From positions 1-64,000 of the forward strand of contig JADLDI010000153.1 in the NCBI GenBank assembly GCA_020846745.1: a DNA stretch of 64,000 nt, written 5' to 3'. The position numbers were made by a program, and so were the translations under genes. The stretch's first letter is position 1; each line of letters begins with the position of its first letter. Below the pieces are notes generated by a model that had not been told where the DNA came from, searched no databases, and saw only the letters and a program-made list of their open reading frames with translations. Positions 31,824-42,075 of this stretch are shown piece by piece. The stretch is from Bryobacterales bacterium (GTDB lineage: Bacteria; Acidobacteriota; Terriglobia; Bryobacterales; Bryobacteraceae).

Positions 31824-33938
31824 GTGATCGATTACGAGGCGCTCGAGAGGGAATCGCTCCTGTACCAGGTCGGGGCGATGAAGTTGTTTGAACGGGCGCG
31901 GGCGGTGGCGCGGGTATGGACCAAGCCGTATGTCGAATCGCGGCCCAAGGATGCGGTCCGGCGGGCGTCTGTCTGGTTCACCGCCTACCCGGCATCCACA
32001 CTGGGCTTGGAAGGACAGGCGCCGCTCGAAGTGCTCGGCGACCCATGCCTCTGGGACCTGTTTTGCCAGTTAGGCATTACAGGCATCCACACCGGCCCGC
32101 TGCTGAGATCGGGCGGCATCGAGCCCGACGATGCGGGCGGTTGGAGGCGAACCCCATCCACCGACGGCCATTTCGATCCGATCAGCCTGGAACTCGACGA
32201 ATCGATCTTCGGGACGGACGACGAGTTCCGTCGCATGGTGCTCGAAGCCGAAGCGCGCAACGCCGTCGTCATCGCCGACGTTGTGCCGGGACACACGGGC
32301 ACCGGCGCGGACTTCCGCCTGGCTCAACTCGCCTATAAGAACTATCCCGGACTATTTCTGATGGTGCGTATTCGTGAAGAGGACTGGCCCTTTCTGCCCA
32401 AAGTCGACCAGCCCTTCGCAACGGCACGCCTAACTCCCGACCAGGTCTACGCCCTCGAGAAGTACATACCCGGAATGTTGCAGCGGCAAATGGCAGGCTT
32501 GGAAGAAACCGGGTGGGAGGCCACCGGCAAGATAGAAGGTTGCGACGGCAAGGTGCGGCGTTGGGTGTATCTCCATTACTTCAAGAAAGGCCAGCCGACG
32601 TTAAACTGGGTCGACCTCAGCGAGGCCGCCTCTACCATAATCAGCGGACAGATCACTCGCTACCTGCTTGACTGGCGTGTAAAGAGCAGGAACTATGGAC
32701 CGAGCCCCGGCCTTGGCGCGAAGATGGTCCGCCTCGATGCTAACCCGTTTCTCGGAATTGAGCGGCGCCTGCCAAAGGCCGTAACCGCGGATGCCCCGCC
32801 GTCCACCTGGTCGGAGGCACACCCGCTCTCCCAATGGATTACGAACAAACTGGCCTGGCACACGCGCCGGCTCGGCGGCCACAGTTTTCAAGAGCTCAAC
32901 ATGAGCTTGGACGCGTTCAGGCGGTTTTCGGAACTGGGCCCCGACCTGGCCTACGACTTCGTCACCCGTCCGGCCTGCGAGCACGCGGCACTGACGGGAA
33001 ACGCGGACTTATTGCGGCTAATGTACAGGTTGATGGCGGATTATGGGCTGGATACAGGCAGCCTGATCCATGCGCTCCAGAATCACGATGAAATCACTTA
33101 TGAGTTAGTCCACTTCCTCGTTTTCGGCGACCAGACGTTCGATTTGGGCGGACGCCAGTTGCGCGGCCTCGCCTTGCGCAAGCAGATCCGGGACGAGATG
33201 AAAGAACAAGCGCTGAGCCGTGCGCCCTGGAACCGCGAGTCGGGCAACGGACTCTGCACAACCTTTGTCGGATTTCTGGCGGCAGCGCTTGGATTGGAAT
33301 CCATCGAAGAGGTTTTTGATAACAAAGCCGAGATCCAACAGGGGCACCTCTTGCTTGCCGCCTTCAATGCCCTGCAGCCGGGCGTGTTCGCGTTCTCCGG
33401 ATGGGACCTGGTAGGCGCCCTGCCGCTCGATGACGATGCATTTCGGGCCGTACCGGAAGCGTACATCGGCGAACCCGGCCGCGAGGATGCCCGCTGGGGC
33501 AATCGCGGCGCCTACGATCTGCTGGGACATTCGACGGCAAACGTAAGCCGCTCGCACGTACCGCGCGCCAGATGCCTGTACGGACCAGTGCCCGCCCAGA
33601 TGGCGGATCGAGAGTCGTTTTGCCGGAAATTGCAGGTAATCCTGTCAGCGCGAAAAACGGTCAACCTCGACGAAGCCACCTTCAACGGCGTTGCGGACGC
33701 TGACAATCCGGCGGTGTTTGCCATGGTTTCGGCCACGCCGGCCCTGGTTACCACCATTCTCAACTTCTCCCATTCGAGACAGCGTACGCGGGTCGATCTG
33801 TCGCGATGGATCGGCGATGCGGTTCTGGTGGATATGCTGGATCCACATGGCGCCGCGTTGGCAGCGGTAAGTGGAATCGTCGACCTCGACTTGAGCGGTT
33901 GGGAATATCGCCTTCTGAAGCTGAAACCCGCCGATTAA
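31824..33938 (+). CDS. GH13 trehalose-synthase/maltosyl-like protein with altered active-site motifs
   Basis: A 704-residue alpha-amylase-superfamily protein. GTG 31824 fits the context (GGGGG upstream); a TTG at 31770 is possible. Conserved regions: AVVIADVVPGHTGTGADF in place of the usual DxxxNH region I; KMVRLDANPFLGIE with the nucleophile Asp; HSFQELNMSLDAF in the position of the acid/base Glu; LIHALQNHDEIT with the final catalytic Asp. A C-terminal beta domain ends YRLLKLKP. General resemblance is to trehalose synthase (maltose to trehalose), but the early part lacks the usual WYxxAVIYE start and NH pair, so substrate and even activity are uncertain. It follows rhaI by 60 bases. Confidence 0.7.
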   Translation: MIDYEALERESLLYQVGAMKLFERARAVARVWTKPYVESRPKDAVRRASVWFTAYPASTLGLEGQAPLEVLGDPCLWDLFCQLGITGIHTGPLLRSGGIEPDDAGGWRRTPSTDGHFDPISLELDESIFGTDDEFRRMVLEAEARNAVVIADVVPGHTGTGADFRLAQLAYKNYPGLFLMVRIREEDWPFLPKVDQPFATARLTPDQVYALEKYIPGMLQRQMAGLEETGWEATGKIEGCDGKVRRWVYLHYFKKGQPTLNWVDLSEAASTIISGQITRYLLDWRVKSRNYGPSPGLGAKMVRLDANPFLGIERRLPKAVTADAPPSTWSEAHPLSQWITNKLAWHTRRLGGHSFQELNMSLDAFRRFSELGPDLAYDFVTRPACEHAALTGNADLLRLMYRLMADYGLDTGSLIHALQNHDEITYELVHFLVFGDQTFDLGGRQLRGLALRKQIRDEMKEQALSRAPWNRESGNGLCTTFVGFLAAALGLESIEEVFDNKAEIQQGHLLLAAFNALQPGVFAFSGWDLVGALPLDDDAFRAVPEAYIGEPGREDARWGNRGAYDLLGHSTANVSRSHVPRARCLYGPVPAQMADRESFCRKLQVILSARKTVNLDEATFNGVADADNPAVFAMVSATPALVTTILNFSHSRQRTRVDLSRWIGDAVLVDMLDPHGAALAAVSGIVDLDLSGWEYRLLKLKPAD

Positions 33939-33989
33939 AGTCCCTTACCCACTCGCGTGCCTTTCAGACTACTCCGACGGTCCGTGCCA

Positions 33990-36191
33990 TCAAGCCGCGG
34001 GAAGAGTCATGTAGAAGGTTGCGCCCTCGTTCCGCTTCGCTTCGGCCCAGATGCGCCCGCCATAACGTTCAATAATCCGCTTGCACACAGCGAGGCCCAG
34101 CCCGGTGCCGGGATAGGCATCGCTGTGCAGGCGTTTGAATAGGCCAAAAACGCGCTCGGCATACTGTTGATCGAAACCGATCCCGTTGTCCTGCACCCAG
34201 ACGCGGCATTCATTGCCGTTCTGCTCGGCACGTATATTGATTTCGGGCGCAACGCCCTCCTTACGGTACTTGAGTGAATTGGAAAGCAGGTTCTGCAGAA
34301 CATGGGTAAGCGCGACTTTCTCGCCGCGGACCCAAGGCAGGGAACCGGCCCGAATCTGTGCCTGGCTCTCCTCGATCTGAAGCTTGAGGTTCGTCAGAGC
34401 TTCGGCAAGTACGGCGGACAGGTCGACAACGCCGACCTCGGTTTCCGCGTGAATCACGCGGGAATAGGAGAGTACGTCGTCAATCAACTCTTCCATCCGC
34501 CGCACACCGCGGCTGATGATGCCCGCATAAGCGTTTGCCTCTTCGTTTTCGACCAGCCGCCGCCTTACAAGCAGCTGGGTATAAACATTCACCATCCGCA
34601 GCGGTTCCTTCAAATCGTGACTGGAAATGTAGGCGAACTCTTCCAGTTCCCGATTGACGCGCTCCAGTTCACGGCGAGCACGCACCTGATCTGTTATGTC
34701 GGAGGCTACCGCCACGATACCTGAGACGGAGCCGTCCACTTCCACCAGCGGATGGTAGAGCAGGGTGAACCAGCAATCCTCCACAACGCCGTCCTGATCG
34801 CGGTCGAGCGGAACGTGATACTCGCTGGCGACAAACGGACGTCCGGTGTCCAGGACTTCGCGGAGGATGGCGCGGAGCTTGTCGTCGATTTCGGGAACAG
34901 CCTCGAGCAAGGGACGGCCTAACAGGTCGCGGCGCGGGAAGAAGCGTTGATAGGCGGCGTTCGTGAGTTCAAACACCATCTCTCGCCCGCGCAGCACGGC
35001 TACGGCGACCGGAGCCTGTTCAAACACCTGCTGCAGGCGCTCGCGGCTGGCGCGCAGTTCCGCTTCGGCTCGCTTGCGTTCCCGCAGGTCGCGCGTGATT
35101 GTCGCGAAATGAATCGGAGCTCCCGTAGACGGATCGTCCACCCGGAAAACGTCATAGAGGACCGGAATCGACTCGCCTGTCACCAGGTGCCGAAAGTGGA
35201 GTTCGCCCTGCCACCGGCCCTGTTTAAGCGCGGCGGGTAATACTGTGTCGCGGACCAATTCGCGCTCCTCAGCGATGAAGTAGTCCCATACCGAAAGCGT
35301 CTGGGCTTCGGGTACGCCTGTTGCACCGACAAGATCCAGTGCGGCGCGATTCACATAAACGGGCTGCCCCTCGAGGTCGGAAATTCCGATAAACTCCGGC
35401 GAATTTTCCGCCAGCAAGCTGAGCAACTGGCGCTCCCGCTCAGCTTCCTTTTGCTGGGTGATGTCGCGTGCGATTTTCGAGGCGCCGATTATCCGCCCGT
35501 GCGCATCGCGCACAGGTGAAACAGTCAGCGAAATCGCGAGTACGCGCCCATCTTTATGGCGCCGCCGGGTCTCGTAGTGTTCCACCCTTTCGCCGCGGCG
35601 AATTCGATCGAGGATAACGGGGATCTCCGTAACCCGGTCGGGCACGGCGAGCATCGTTATCGGCTGTCCAACGACCTCGTCCGCTTTATATCCAAAGATA
35701 CGCTCCGCCCCGGCGTTCCAGCTTCGGATTATGCCATTCAGGTCTTTCGAGATGATGGCGTCGTCGGAGCCCTCTACGATCGCCGCCATTCGCTCCTCGA
35801 GTTCCGCCGCGGCCTGCTGCTGGTCGAGATCCTCGGTAACTCTTTGTGTGTGCACCAGGCGGCGGAACCCGCCTAAGAGAACGGGAACCACACCGCCGGC
35901 TTTCGCCACCATCCGCGCCGGAAAATCGGGCACGGCGTCGCCGGAGCTTAAACGGGCCAGGCGATCGCCGGCTGCTTCCGAGTCCGCCAGGAACTCCGCC
36001 AATGTATGACCAAGGTATTCTTCGTTCCGGTAGCCTGCCAGCGCAAGCTGGGCCTTGTTAGCCCAGATAATCGCGCCCTCGGCGCTCAGCATCAGCAATG
36101 GCGCCGGCATGCCGTCGAGCGCCAGCGCCAACTCGTTCGGATCCATGAGTCTCGTTAACGTTTCCGCCGCCGTTCCGGATGGTTCCTGCAT
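33990..36191 (-). CDS. Cytoplasmic multi-PAS sensor histidine kinase
   Basis: A 733-residue soluble histidine kinase, with no membrane segment. Four PAS regions follow each other (about 20-105, 135-255, 265-385, 395-510); the second has the typical SWNAGAERIFGYKADEVVG. Then comes the dimerisation domain with the phospho-accepting His in YISSHDLKEPLRMV and a HATPase domain with LLSNSLKYRKEG, VQDNGIGFD and GTGLGLAVCKRIIERYGGRI. The histidine box is of the bacteriophytochrome-like HWE-neighbour type with DLKEPLR. No response regulator is adjacent, so the partner is unknown. Start ATG 36191 or the GTG two codons earlier; neither has a good ribosome site. Confidence 0.92.
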   Translation of the reverse strand: MQEPSGTAAETLTRLMDPNELALALDGMPAPLLMLSAEGAIIWANKAQLALAGYRNEEYLGHTLAEFLADSEAAGDRLARLSSGDAVPDFPARMVAKAGGVVPVLLGGFRRLVHTQRVTEDLDQQQAAAELEERMAAIVEGSDDAIISKDLNGIIRSWNAGAERIFGYKADEVVGQPITMLAVPDRVTEIPVILDRIRRGERVEHYETRRRHKDGRVLAISLTVSPVRDAHGRIIGASKIARDITQQKEAERERQLLSLLAENSPEFIGISDLEGQPVYVNRAALDLVGATGVPEAQTLSVWDYFIAEERELVRDTVLPAALKQGRWQGELHFRHLVTGESIPVLYDVFRVDDPSTGAPIHFATITRDLRERKRAEAELRASRERLQQVFEQAPVAVAVLRGREMVFELTNAAYQRFFPRRDLLGRPLLEAVPEIDDKLRAILREVLDTGRPFVASEYHVPLDRDQDGVVEDCWFTLLYHPLVEVDGSVSGIVAVASDITDQVRARRELERVNRELEEFAYISSHDLKEPLRMVNVYTQLLVRRRLVENEEANAYAGIISRGVRRMEELIDDVLSYSRVIHAETEVGVVDLSAVLAEALTNLKLQIEESQAQIRAGSLPWVRGEKVALTHVLQNLLSNSLKYRKEGVAPEINIRAEQNGNECRVWVQDNGIGFDQQYAERVFGLFKRLHSDAYPGTGLGLAVCKRIIERYGGRIWAEAKRNEGATFYMTLPAA

Positions 36192-36272
36192 CAACACAAC
36201 TTTACCGACTTCGCACTCAAGGTCCAGACGACCAGTTAGACACAGAATTTTACAGAAGTGTGACGCGAGATG

Positions 36273-38093
36273 TTACTGGGGAGATTTCGCACAACGGAAG
36301 CCGATGTTTTCGTAGCCGTGTTTTGCGGGAAAGACCGTATAGTCGTCCGTTCGAATTTGGGTGAGGGGCAGGTTGTAGGCGCCACCGCGGATGGCGACAA
36401 ACGGGTCCCCTGCCGACAGCTTCCCGTTTAAACCGGGCAGCGTGCGGAGTTCTTTGAGAACCTCCGGCTCCGGTTGGTGTTGCGCGTCTACCCATTCCCA
36501 GACATTTCCAACCAGGTTTATGGCGCCATATAGGTTCGGGACGTTGGCAAACGAGCTGGCGCCCATGGCTTGGCGAGGGTCGCCGTAATCGGGGTTATCG
36601 GCTACGTTCGCCAGGCGGGCGTCCGCCTGGTCGCCCCAGGGGAACATACGTCCGTCGGCCCCCCGGGCCGTCTTCTCCCATTCGAATTCGGTTGGCAGGC
36701 GTTTTCCGGCCCAGCGGGCGAACGCGCGGGCGTCGTCAACGGTGACATTCACGACGGGCAAGTCGGGCTTGTCGTCCGCGAAACCCTTGGGGCGCGGGTG
36801 ATTCGTTTCGCGGATGAAGGTGGCGTAAGCGGCGTTGGTCACCTCCGTAACGTCGATATAAAACGCGGGGATGTCGAATTTCTGGTTGCTGCGGCCGAGC
36901 ATCGCAGGCCCGGCGGGCACCAGCACCATGTCGCCGCTCTTTGGAAAAGCGAGGCGTGCCGGCAAGCTGTCCTGCGTAGCCGCTTTGGGGGGCGCTTCGC
37001 TACGCGAGGCGCGGTTAACCAGGAACGCGCCACCCGCGGCCAAGACGACTACACCGGCGGCGATGGCGATCCACTTCCCTGCCCCGCCTTTCGATTCCTC
37101 TATCGTGGCCGGCGGAGTTGCCGGGACTTCGGGAACCTCGACGGCTGATGACGAACGCGTCTGCGGCGGCTGTGCGGGTACAACGATTCCAGCGGCCGAT
37201 GGAGCGACCTGCGTTTCCACCAACGACTGATCGGAGAGGGAAACACGCGGGACGGCAGTCGCGGCGGTAGGCGTCAACAAAGCTTCGATGTCGTCAGCTA
37301 CCTCGCCGAAATTCGAGTACCGGTCCGCGGGATTCTTTTCCAGACAGCGGCGCACGATGGCGGCGATCTCCCCCGGCACTCCGCAGGCGGCCAACTGCGG
37401 CCAATCGGGATCGCCATGAAGGATCGCGCCCCAGAGTTCATCCAGGCGATCGCGCTGGAACGGGCGCTGGCCGCTCAGCGTTTCGAACATCACAGCGCCA
37501 AACGCCCAGATGTCGGCAGGGAAGGAGACATCTTTTGCGAGCACCTGTTCCGGCGCCATGTAATACGCCGTTCCCTTGGTAAACCCGGCCTGGGTGCGGT
37601 TCCAGTCGGCGAACTTGGCAATGCCGAAGTCCACCAGTTTCGCTTTCCCGTTCTCGTCGATCTGGACGTTGGCGGGCTTCAGGTCGCGGTGGATGATGCC
37701 TTGCGCATGAACGCACTTCATCGCGCGGGCGACCTGCAGCGCAATCCGCAAAGCCTGTCTATGGTCGCCAATCGCGCCGCGCTTGATCTGCGACTGCAGG
37801 CTTTCGCCTCGCAGAAATTCCATCACGATAAAGGGCAGGCCTTCAAAGGTCCCCTTGTCGAAAGTGGTTACGATGTTTTCGTGCTGGCACTGGCACGCGA
37901 GGTTGACCTCGTCGATGAAACTGCGCAGCGTTTCCGGATCGTCCTGGGTGTCCTGTTTCAGGATCTTGATCGCGACGTCGCGAGGCAGTTCGGTGTCGCG
38001 GGCCTTGTAGACGTCGGCCATACCACCGCCCAAGTACTGCTCGCAACGATAGCGCCCGACGAAAAATGGCAGTTCACGTTTGGCAGTCGGCAT
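36273..38093 (-). CDS. Membrane Ser/Thr protein kinase fused to formylglycine-enzyme-like domain
   Basis: A 606-residue protein. Residues 14-275 are a complete Hanks-type kinase: LGGGMADVYKA, Lys43, HRDLKPAN (135-142), DFGIAKF (155-161), APEQ. A Pro/Ala-rich linker leads to one membrane helix (341-359, WIAIAAGVVVLAAGGAFLV), and residues about 387-606 are an extracytoplasmic SUMF1/FGE-type domain (MVLVPAGPAML, VTEVTNAAYATFI, LPTEFEWEKTARG, NLVGNVWEWV, AIRGGAY, IGFRCAK). The enzyme's Cys pair is not evident, so the outer domain may be a binding rather than an oxidase module. Topology suggests an outside sensor and an inside kinase. Confidence 0.92.
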   Translation of the reverse strand: MPTAKRELPFFVGRYRCEQYLGGGMADVYKARDTELPRDVAIKILKQDTQDDPETLRSFIDEVNLACQCQHENIVTTFDKGTFEGLPFIVMEFLRGESLQSQIKRGAIGDHRQALRIALQVARAMKCVHAQGIIHRDLKPANVQIDENGKAKLVDFGIAKFADWNRTQAGFTKGTAYYMAPEQVLAKDVSFPADIWAFGAVMFETLSGQRPFQRDRLDELWGAILHGDPDWPQLAACGVPGEIAAIVRRCLEKNPADRYSNFGEVADDIEALLTPTAATAVPRVSLSDQSLVETQVAPSAAGIVVPAQPPQTRSSSAVEVPEVPATPPATIEESKGGAGKWIAIAAGVVVLAAGGAFLVNRASRSEAPPKAATQDSLPARLAFPKSGDMVLVPAGPAMLGRSNQKFDIPAFYIDVTEVTNAAYATFIRETNHPRPKGFADDKPDLPVVNVTVDDARAFARWAGKRLPTEFEWEKTARGADGRMFPWGDQADARLANVADNPDYGDPRQAMGASSFANVPNLYGAINLVGNVWEWVDAQHQPEPEVLKELRTLPGLNGKLSAGDPFVAIRGGAYNLPLTQIRTDDYTVFPAKHGYENIGFRCAKSPQ

Positions 38094-38358
38094 GGCGATC
38101 CGGTTGGAGGATCTCTAATTGTAGCCGAGGGGCTGCGGCGCCGGAGAAAGCGGTTGCCGGTCAGGCCGGCATCGATCCGATCGCAGCGGCTAATTGCTCC
38201 AATCCTGTTATTGCCGCGAGATGCAAGCCGAGGTTTGCAGCTTCACTTTGAAAATTACCCTCAAAACGCGTCATAATTTGCAATGCACTAAAAGCTGGGG
38301 GCAGAAGCTGGAGGCGTGATTGGAACCGCTTCTGTCTTCGCCTGGGCCGCAAACGTAT

Positions 38359-41300
38359 ATGAAGACACCTCTTTCACGAGCTATACCTACCTTTCTGATC
38401 CTCGGTGTGTGGAAGGGGTTAGCGGTGGGACTCGCGTTGGCGGCCGCGCTGAGCGCGGAGGTGACGATCACTTCGCCATCACCCTTACCCGCCGGCACTA
38501 TCAACCAGCCTTACAGTTTTACCTTTCAGGCCACCGGCTCGGCGCCGTTCTTCTGGGAGATCGTCGACGGCAACGTTCCCAACCTGACACTGAGTTCCGA
38601 CGGTACGCTTTCCGGCACGCCGCAGACGGCCGGCGTTTTTCAGATTACCGTTTCGGTAGGCGACTCGAGCGAATCGGGCACGAGTAAAGACTTTATTGTC
38701 CCGATCAACGCATCGGCGCTGGCCATTACCTCTGGCGCCCAACTGCCTGGCGCGACTGTCGGCCTGCCTTACACGTTCACCTTTAGCGCAAGCGGCGGAG
38801 CAGGCGGTTACCAGTGGAGCACGGTTAACAGCACCCCTCCGGCCGGCCTGACATTGGGAACCAACGGCGTGCTCAATGGTTCGGCGACAACGCCCGGACG
38901 CGCCAATTTCTCGGTAAAGGTGCAAGATCTTTTCAACTCCACGGTGACGGCGCCATTCACGGCTTTGGTGATGGCCTGTCCGGCCTCTACGGCCGTGGCC
39001 GGACAACAGTACAGTTCGAGCGTCAACGCCGGGCCGCTGTTGCCGAATTCGAGCTTCACCGTTTCAAACGGGACCCTGCCCACTGGGCTAACGCTCAACT
39101 CTTCCACCGGCGCCATCACGGGTTCGCCGACTGGCATTGGCGCCTACCCGGTTATTTTCTCGGTTCAGGATTCGCCTTCGTATGGACCTTCGCTGGCCAC
39201 TTGCTCCATTACCGTATCGCCCGCGCCGCTAACGCTCGCCTGCCCGGCTTCACAGGCAACGGTCCGGAGCGCCTACGCCTCCACCCTGGTGGCTACGGGC
39301 GGGGTACCGACCTACCTGTTCTCCATTGCGACCGGTATTCTGCCGCAGGGTTTATCCCTTAGTCCCGGATCGGGAGCAATCGCCGGCACTCCGACCCAGC
39401 CGGGCACATTCCCGCTTACGTTCGCCGTCAAAGACACGCAGAATGTCACCACCAGCCGATCGTGCACGATCGATGTGGCGCCCGCTCCCCCCGTGCTGTC
39501 CTGTCCGGCGGGTTCAGCCGCCTTCAACCGGCCTTACTCGTCGAGCGTCGGTGTTAGCGGCATCCCGCCCTATTCAAACTTCTCGGTGACAGGTCCACTA
39601 CCGTATGGTTTGAGCCTGAACCCCTCCACCGGCACACTGATCGGCACACCCCAGCAGTCCGGCTCGTTCCAGGTGACATTCTCGGCGCGAGACACCACCG
39701 GACTCACCGGATCCCGTGCCTGCACGATTCAGGTTGCGCCGCCTCCTTTGGCGCTTGCCTGTCCTGCCGTCGACGGTACGGTGAACGTATCGTACGCGTC
39801 CGGTATCGCCGCCAATGGCGGGACGTCGCCGTATCAGTATTCGATGGCCGGCGGCACAATCCCGCCGGGGCTGGACTTTAACCCAGTAACCGGACTCATC
39901 ACCGGATCGCCCACCTCGGCAGGATCGTATGCCGCCGATTTCCGGGTGACGGATTCGACCCATGGGTCGGTGGTGACCACCTGCCCCTTCCGCATTCAAA
40001 CGCCGGGTCCGGGCTTCCGTGTTCTGGGCACGTGCACCGCAGTTCCCTACGCGTTCGGCGCCGGCGTCCGGATCAATCTTACCGCCGCCGGAGGTGATGG
40101 AGGGTACGTTTTCAAGCTTGTAAGTCCCGACTGGATGAGACTGGAGGAATCGCTCGGCCAGTTCAGTGCGGCCGGAGTGGCCCCGTCGCCCGGCCAGTAC
40201 ACCCTATCCGCCACCGCGACGGACGAAACAGGCAGGCAGGCGTCGTTCAGTTGTCCGATCCGAGTCGCGGAGCTATTGGAAATAAAAGGGAGCTGTCCCG
40301 CCGCCACGCTCCAGGCCGGCAATACCCTGTCGATTCCGCTGGCGGCCACTGGCGGGCAGCAGCCCTATAACTGGAAGCTCGATGGCCCCTCGTGGCTGCG
40401 TCTGGCGGCAACAAACGGAGCCGCCAACGAGATCTTCGGCACACCACCGGTCACGGGCAACTTCGACTTGTCCGCAACGGTGACCGACAGTATCAACTCA
40501 AAGCCGCCCACGTTTGCCTGCACGATTCGTGTTCCGACGGGCGGAACCCAAATCACCGCGACACCCGGATGTCCGGCCGGTAAAGTACCCGCCTTGCAGG
40601 GCTATCAGCAGAACTTCACGGCGAACGGGCAGAACGCGCAGAACTTCGTTTGGACCTTGACCGGGCCGCCGTGGATGACGCTCGGAACGTCCGCCGGTCC
40701 GGCAACTTCCATCAGCGGGACCATTCCCGCCGAGGGCGGCACGTTCGCATACACCATAACGGTTCGCGACCCGGCCAGCAACCAGCAGACCAGCTTCTCG
40801 TGCCAGTTCGATACCCTTCCCGCCTTACGCGTCACGGCGTCGATGCCGCCGCTCGTGCAGGGCCAGAGTTTTTCGACCAACCTCGAGGTAGTGGGAGGCC
40901 AGGGGCCATTCACATGGAAAATCAACGGACCGGGTTGGATCACGCTCGGTTCCTCCACCACCGGCCCGCTCACTACTCTGTCGGGCGTGCCGCCCAACAC
41001 AGATGCGTTCAGTTGCATTGTGACCGTGACAGACTCGGCCGGATCGGCTCCGGCGACCTTCAACTGCGGAGGTACGGTCCGGCAGCCGGCCTTGAAACTG
41101 GAACAGACGGGGGCCTGTCCTGCTGAGCCGATCATTCTCGGCCAGAACTTTTCCGCCACGCTGCGGGCGACAGGCGGCGACGGGAACTATCGCTGGACAG
41201 TTACCGGCCCAGGGTGGCTGAAACCCTCCGCCACCACCGGGCCGAGCATCACTATCTCAGGCGTGCCCGATCTCGTGGGCAACTTCGACTACTCGGCGCA

Positions 41301-42066
41301 GGTCTCCGATGGTGCGAACACCAGCGAGACACTGCGCTGCACGCTCGTCGTCAACCCTCCGACCATTCCGACCATCGGCATTATCGGCCTCAATCTCGGC
41401 GGCGATGTGCTGCAGGAGATCACCGCCGGGGTGCAACTGGCAGGTCCCGCGCCGGTGCGGGTCGAGGCGAACGTTGAGCTGATCTTCGAACCATCCGCGT
41501 TTGGAGCCACGGACAACCCACAGGTTCAGTTTCTTGAGACTGGGGCGACCAACGGCGGCCGTCAGTTTAAATTCATTATTGAAGCGGGCCAAACCACGTC
41601 CAGCCTGGCGCGCATACGTCCGGGCACGATGTCCGGTGCATTGCGTCTGCGCGTAATCTCGCTGGTGGTCGGCGGGCGTGACGTTTTGGGCGCCTCCCGC
41701 CCGTCGCGCGAAACGAGTGTGCCAAAGCTTCGTCCGTTCATCACCGACGTCCAGTTCACGAATGAGTCGGATACGGGCTTTACCATGGTGATTACCGGAT
41801 TTTCCACGCCGCGGGACATGATCACCGGAACCGTGACCTTCCTGCCGCGGGCAGGCGCCACGCTAACCGGGACGACTACGTTTACGGTTCAGCTTGCGGA
41901 CGTATTCCGAAGCTACTACTCAACCGCAGCGTCGCAAATCGCCGGCAGTACCTTCATGCTCCGGTTGCCCGCTACGATCACCGGCAACAAGGCCGATATC
42001 GGTGGCGTCACCATCAAGCTCTCGAATTCGGCCGGCGATTCCGACCCGTTCACCAAGTCCCGCTAA
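38359..42066 (+). CDS. Very long secreted Ig-repeat (He_PIG-like) protein
   Basis: A 1235-residue exported protein. A leader (MKTPLSRAIPTFLILGVWKG, hydrophobic to about residue 37, ALSAEV) is followed by about a dozen tandem putative-Ig (He_PIG-type) repeats of 80-95 residues. The recurring core is LPxGLxLxxxTGxIxGTPTxxG, as in ILPQGLSLSPGSGAIAGTPT. From the third repeat on, most units have a Cys near the start and another near the end (for example SRACTIQV), so each could form a disulphide. The last about 200 residues lack repeats and differ. No LPXTG or transmembrane anchor. Likely an extracellular or surface protein; function unknown. ATG 38359 is preferred over the upstream TTG because it begins the leader. 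Confidence 0.8.
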   Translation: MKTPLSRAIPTFLILGVWKGLAVGLALAAALSAEVTITSPSPLPAGTINQPYSFTFQATGSAPFFWEIVDGNVPNLTLSSDGTLSGTPQTAGVFQITVSVGDSSESGTSKDFIVPINASALAITSGAQLPGATVGLPYTFTFSASGGAGGYQWSTVNSTPPAGLTLGTNGVLNGSATTPGRANFSVKVQDLFNSTVTAPFTALVMACPASTAVAGQQYSSSVNAGPLLPNSSFTVSNGTLPTGLTLNSSTGAITGSPTGIGAYPVIFSVQDSPSYGPSLATCSITVSPAPLTLACPASQATVRSAYASTLVATGGVPTYLFSIATGILPQGLSLSPGSGAIAGTPTQPGTFPLTFAVKDTQNVTTSRSCTIDVAPAPPVLSCPAGSAAFNRPYSSSVGVSGIPPYSNFSVTGPLPYGLSLNPSTGTLIGTPQQSGSFQVTFSARDTTGLTGSRACTIQVAPPPLALACPAVDGTVNVSYASGIAANGGTSPYQYSMAGGTIPPGLDFNPVTGLITGSPTSAGSYAADFRVTDSTHGSVVTTCPFRIQTPGPGFRVLGTCTAVPYAFGAGVRINLTAAGGDGGYVFKLVSPDWMRLEESLGQFSAAGVAPSPGQYTLSATATDETGRQASFSCPIRVAELLEIKGSCPAATLQAGNTLSIPLAATGGQQPYNWKLDGPSWLRLAATNGAANEIFGTPPVTGNFDLSATVTDSINSKPPTFACTIRVPTGGTQITATPGCPAGKVPALQGYQQNFTANGQNAQNFVWTLTGPPWMTLGTSAGPATSISGTIPAEGGTFAYTITVRDPASNQQTSFSCQFDTLPALRVTASMPPLVQGQSFSTNLEVVGGQGPFTWKINGPGWITLGSSTTGPLTTLSGVPPNTDAFSCIVTVTDSAGSAPATFNCGGTVRQPALKLEQTGACPAEPIILGQNFSATLRATGGDGNYRWTVTGPGWLKPSATTGPSITISGVPDLVGNFDYSAQVSDGANTSETLRCTLVVNPPTIPTIGIIGLNLGGDVLQEITAGVQLAGPAPVRVEANVELIFEPSAFGATDNPQVQFLETGATNGGRQFKFIIEAGQTTSSLARIRPGTMSGALRLRVISLVVGGRDVLGASRPSRETSVPKLRPFITDVQFTNESDTGFTMVITGFSTPRDMITGTVTFLPRAGATLTGTTTFTVQLADVFRSYYSTAASQIAGSTFMLRLPATITGNKADIGGVTIKLSNSAGDSDPFTKSR

Positions 42067-42075
42067 CGAAGAAGC

